In this document: positions 13,818-14,733 of the stretch, piece by piece
How positions within the stretch are numbered: position 1 is the stretch's first letter
Layout of the letters: each line of letters opens with the position of its first letter
Source: CAZCWX01 sp964502465
GTDB lineage: Bacteria > Desulfobacterota > Binatia > Bin18
Reading direction: 5' to 3'
Assembly (NCBI GenBank): GCA_964502465.1
Contig: CAZCWX010000312.1
Coordinates: 1-14,733, forward strand
DNA: 14,733 bases
The notes under the pieces: generated by a model
Seen by the model: the letters and a program-made list of their open reading frames with translations, nothing else
The model's database searches: none
What the model was told of the DNA's origin: nothing
Program-made: the position numbers and the translations under genes

Positions 13818-14360
13818 ATGATGAGTCAGAAAGGGTTTTCGCATATTGGGCTTTCCACACTGGATCTGGATAAGACCCGTGAATTCTATGAACACGTCTT
13901 GGGGTTTAAGCCAGTCCGCTGTGACACCATCAAGATCAAAGAAGGTGGTCAGATCCGCCACATCTTCTTTGATACTGGGCGTGATCAATTGATCGCGTTT
14001 ATGGAACCGCGCGGAGTCCCTGGGGTTCCTCTAGAGTACGATGCGGGGATCAACCGTGGGCTAGGGGTTCCTAGCGCGTTTTATCATTTTGCTTTTGAGG
14101 TCGGCACTGAGCCGGCGCTCGAAGAAAAACGCAAAGAACTCCTGGCCAAAGGAGTCCAGGTCTCCGACGTGGTGGACCACGACTGGGCCAAGTCGATTTA
14201 TTTCAAAGATCCCAACGGTCTTCAGCTAGAGTATTGTTGCTATACTCGTCACTTCACCGCCGCCGATGCCGTTATGACAGAGCGGTTCGAGGCATCTATT
14301 CGTGCGTTGGGGCTGGAAGACACTCCCGATATCGTTTCGACCAATGCCTCGCATTCGTAA
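13818..14360 (+). CDS. VOC-family metalloenzyme (glyoxalase/extradiol dioxygenase-like)
   Basis: A 180-residue vicinal-oxygen-chelate protein with two beta-alpha-beta-beta-beta modules. Module one begins FSHIGLSTLDLDKTREFYEHVLGF; module two includes FYHFAFEV and ends YFKDPNGLQLEYCCYTRHF. Plausible metal ligands are His9, Glu63, His90 and Glu139, the usual four positions, so it is probably an active divalent-metal enzyme (dioxygenase, lyase or isomerase). The C-terminal 30 residues are a non-conserved tail. The ATG at 13818 has AAAAGGAGG seven bases upstream. It lies 204 bp after the MarR gene on the same strand, possibly with its own promoter. A role in processing the monooxygenase product is possible but unproven; the exact reaction is unknown. 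Confidence 0.85.
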   Translation: MMSQKGFSHIGLSTLDLDKTREFYEHVLGFKPVRCDTIKIKEGGQIRHIFFDTGRDQLIAFMEPRGVPGVPLEYDAGINRGLGVPSAFYHFAFEVGTEPALEEKRKELLAKGVQVSDVVDHDWAKSIYFKDPNGLQLEYCCYTRHFTAADAVMTERFEASIRALGLEDTPDIVSTNASHS

Positions 14361-14404
14361 TCTGTAGTTTCTCGCCCGAACAGCGTTGAAAGAACGAGAG
14401 TGGT

Positions 14405-14428
14405 AGGGGCGTTCAACCGGACGCCCCT
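14405..14428 (+). terminator. Stem-loop after the VOC gene
   Basis: A perfect 8-bp stem AGGGGCGT / ACGCCCCT with an eight-base loop lies 45 bases after the VOC stop. It lacks a T-run. It looks like the GTAGGGGCG...CGCCCCTA hairpin repeats scattered in many environmental genomes, so it may be a dispersed repeat doing a terminator's job. Confidence 0.45.
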
Positions 14429-14550
14429 TAGGGAAAGCTGCGCACGCTTTTTTGCTCTTCTTCTTTGCTGTCAATATATCCTTCTAGACACCGCTCATCG
14501 CTCTCTATTGCTTGCAGCAACCCTCCTCAGTTGGTGTATACTAAACGGTG

Positions 14551-14733
14551 ATGAGTATATTGCCGAAGTGGAAGGTCAATACCTTTCGAGAACTAAATCA
14601 GACCACAGAACATTGGGACAGTGTGACACATGTTGAGAAGACACAAGCCGTTCGCTCTGAGCGTAGCCGCGCCAGCGGCGAAGTCGAAGAGCACGCTGGG
14701 CACGAGTCTGCTGGTCTTCGACTTCGCTGCGCT
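14551..14733 (+). CDS. Unidentified partial open frame at the right edge
   Basis: From ATG 14551 the frame stays open to the window end (61 codons), starting MSILPKWKVNTFRELNQTTE. The first 35 residues look protein-like, but the later part runs through the inverted repeat and gives low-complexity Arg/Glu/Ser-rich sequence. A TATACT box lies eight bases upstream of the ATG, leaving almost no leader and only a weak GGTG ribosome site. No family recognised. It may be spurious. Confidence 0.25.
   Translation, partial: MSILPKWKVNTFRELNQTTEHWDSVTHVEKTQAVRSERSRASGEVEEHAGHESAGLRLRCA
14678..14727. repeat. Inverted repeat of dispersed (REP-like) type
   Basis: GCGAAGTCGAAGA (14678-14690) and TCTTCGACTTCGC (14715-14727) are a perfect 13-bp inverted repeat with a 24-base centre. 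The imperfect AGCG...CGCT flanks extend it to the window edge. The text resembles the TTCGAC..GCTCAG repeats common between genes in environmental bacteria. It is probably truncated by the window end. Confidence 0.55.

Larger units (their letters stand above)
14361..14733. other. Gene-poor right edge with hairpin, possible promoter and inverted repeat
   Basis: After the VOC stop there is no recognisable complete gene for the remaining 373 bases. It holds a strong hairpin (14405-14428), a TATACT box at 14537-14542 with a poor TTGCAG -35 at 14512-14517 (19-base spacer), the start of an unidentified frame at 14551 and an inverted repeat at 14678-14727. Confidence 0.6.

Noticed and set aside
14400..14636. 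Plus-strand frame of 78 codons after the VOC gene
   Set aside because: It starts inside the hairpin region, has no ribosome site and no recognisable motif.

Overview
The window looks like a chromosomal segment (roughly 55% GC by eye) of a bacterium that oxidises short-chain hydrocarbons. It carries the start of a copper membrane monooxygenase locus (pmoC/amoC type) at its left end. At its right end is a complete four-gene soluble di-iron monooxygenase operon of the propane/alkene/phenol type. Glycerol-metabolism genes, a bacterioferritin and a secreted SGNH hydrolase lie between them. Shine-Dalgarno sites are strong (AAAGGAGG is common), sigma70-like promoters can be seen, and GTG is used as a start at least twice. 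No phage, conjugation or CRISPR genes are visible. Carrying both enzyme classes is known from several environmental lineages, and from memory Candidatus Binatota/SAR324-like bacteria would fit. That taxonomic idea is inference only.

Left arm, minus strand (1-1212): a partial subunit C of a copper-containing membrane monooxygenase has all three expected metal ligands (Asp143, His147, His160). A 189-residue exported, C-terminally anchored protein lies immediately upstream of it. Its predicted mature N-terminus is a histidine, which suggests a periplasmic copper role. A TTGACA-type promoter points into this operon. The A and B subunits, if present, lie beyond the left edge.

Middle, plus strand (1601-3257): a glycerol dehydrogenase (gldA) is followed by a bacterioferritin that lacks one ferroxidase glutamate. 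Three stem-loops then separate these genes from a convergent block. Middle, minus strand (3393-8570): glpK and glpD overlap by ATGA and are followed by a secreted SGNH/GDSL hydrolase with two 147-residue N-terminal repeats. Glycerol can therefore be oxidised directly (GldA) or phosphorylated and passed to the quinone pool (GlpK then GlpD). No glpF is present in the window.

Right arm, minus strand (8793-12902): the soluble di-iron monooxygenase operon runs hydroxylase beta, coupling protein, hydroxylase alpha, reductase. The alpha subunit resembles PrmA of propane monooxygenase, but the gene order is that of phenol hydroxylases (LMN..P) without the gamma gene. Divergent from it is a MarR-type regulator. 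The shared 201-bp intergenic region holds a near-consensus promoter (TTGACA-18-TATAAG), and a perfect GGAAAGC-N8-GCTTTCC palindrome covers its -10. This suggests that the MarR protein controls both directions. A VOC-family metalloenzyme follows the regulator.

Right edge (14361-14733): a strong hairpin, a possible promoter, the start of an unidentified reading frame and a dispersed-type inverted repeat. No known system is completed here. The most unusual features are the pairing of two unrelated monooxygenases, the His-N-terminal copper-type protein beside pmoC, the defective bacterioferritin centre, the operator/promoter overlap, and a stem-loop cluster that may be an IS200/IS605 end relic.
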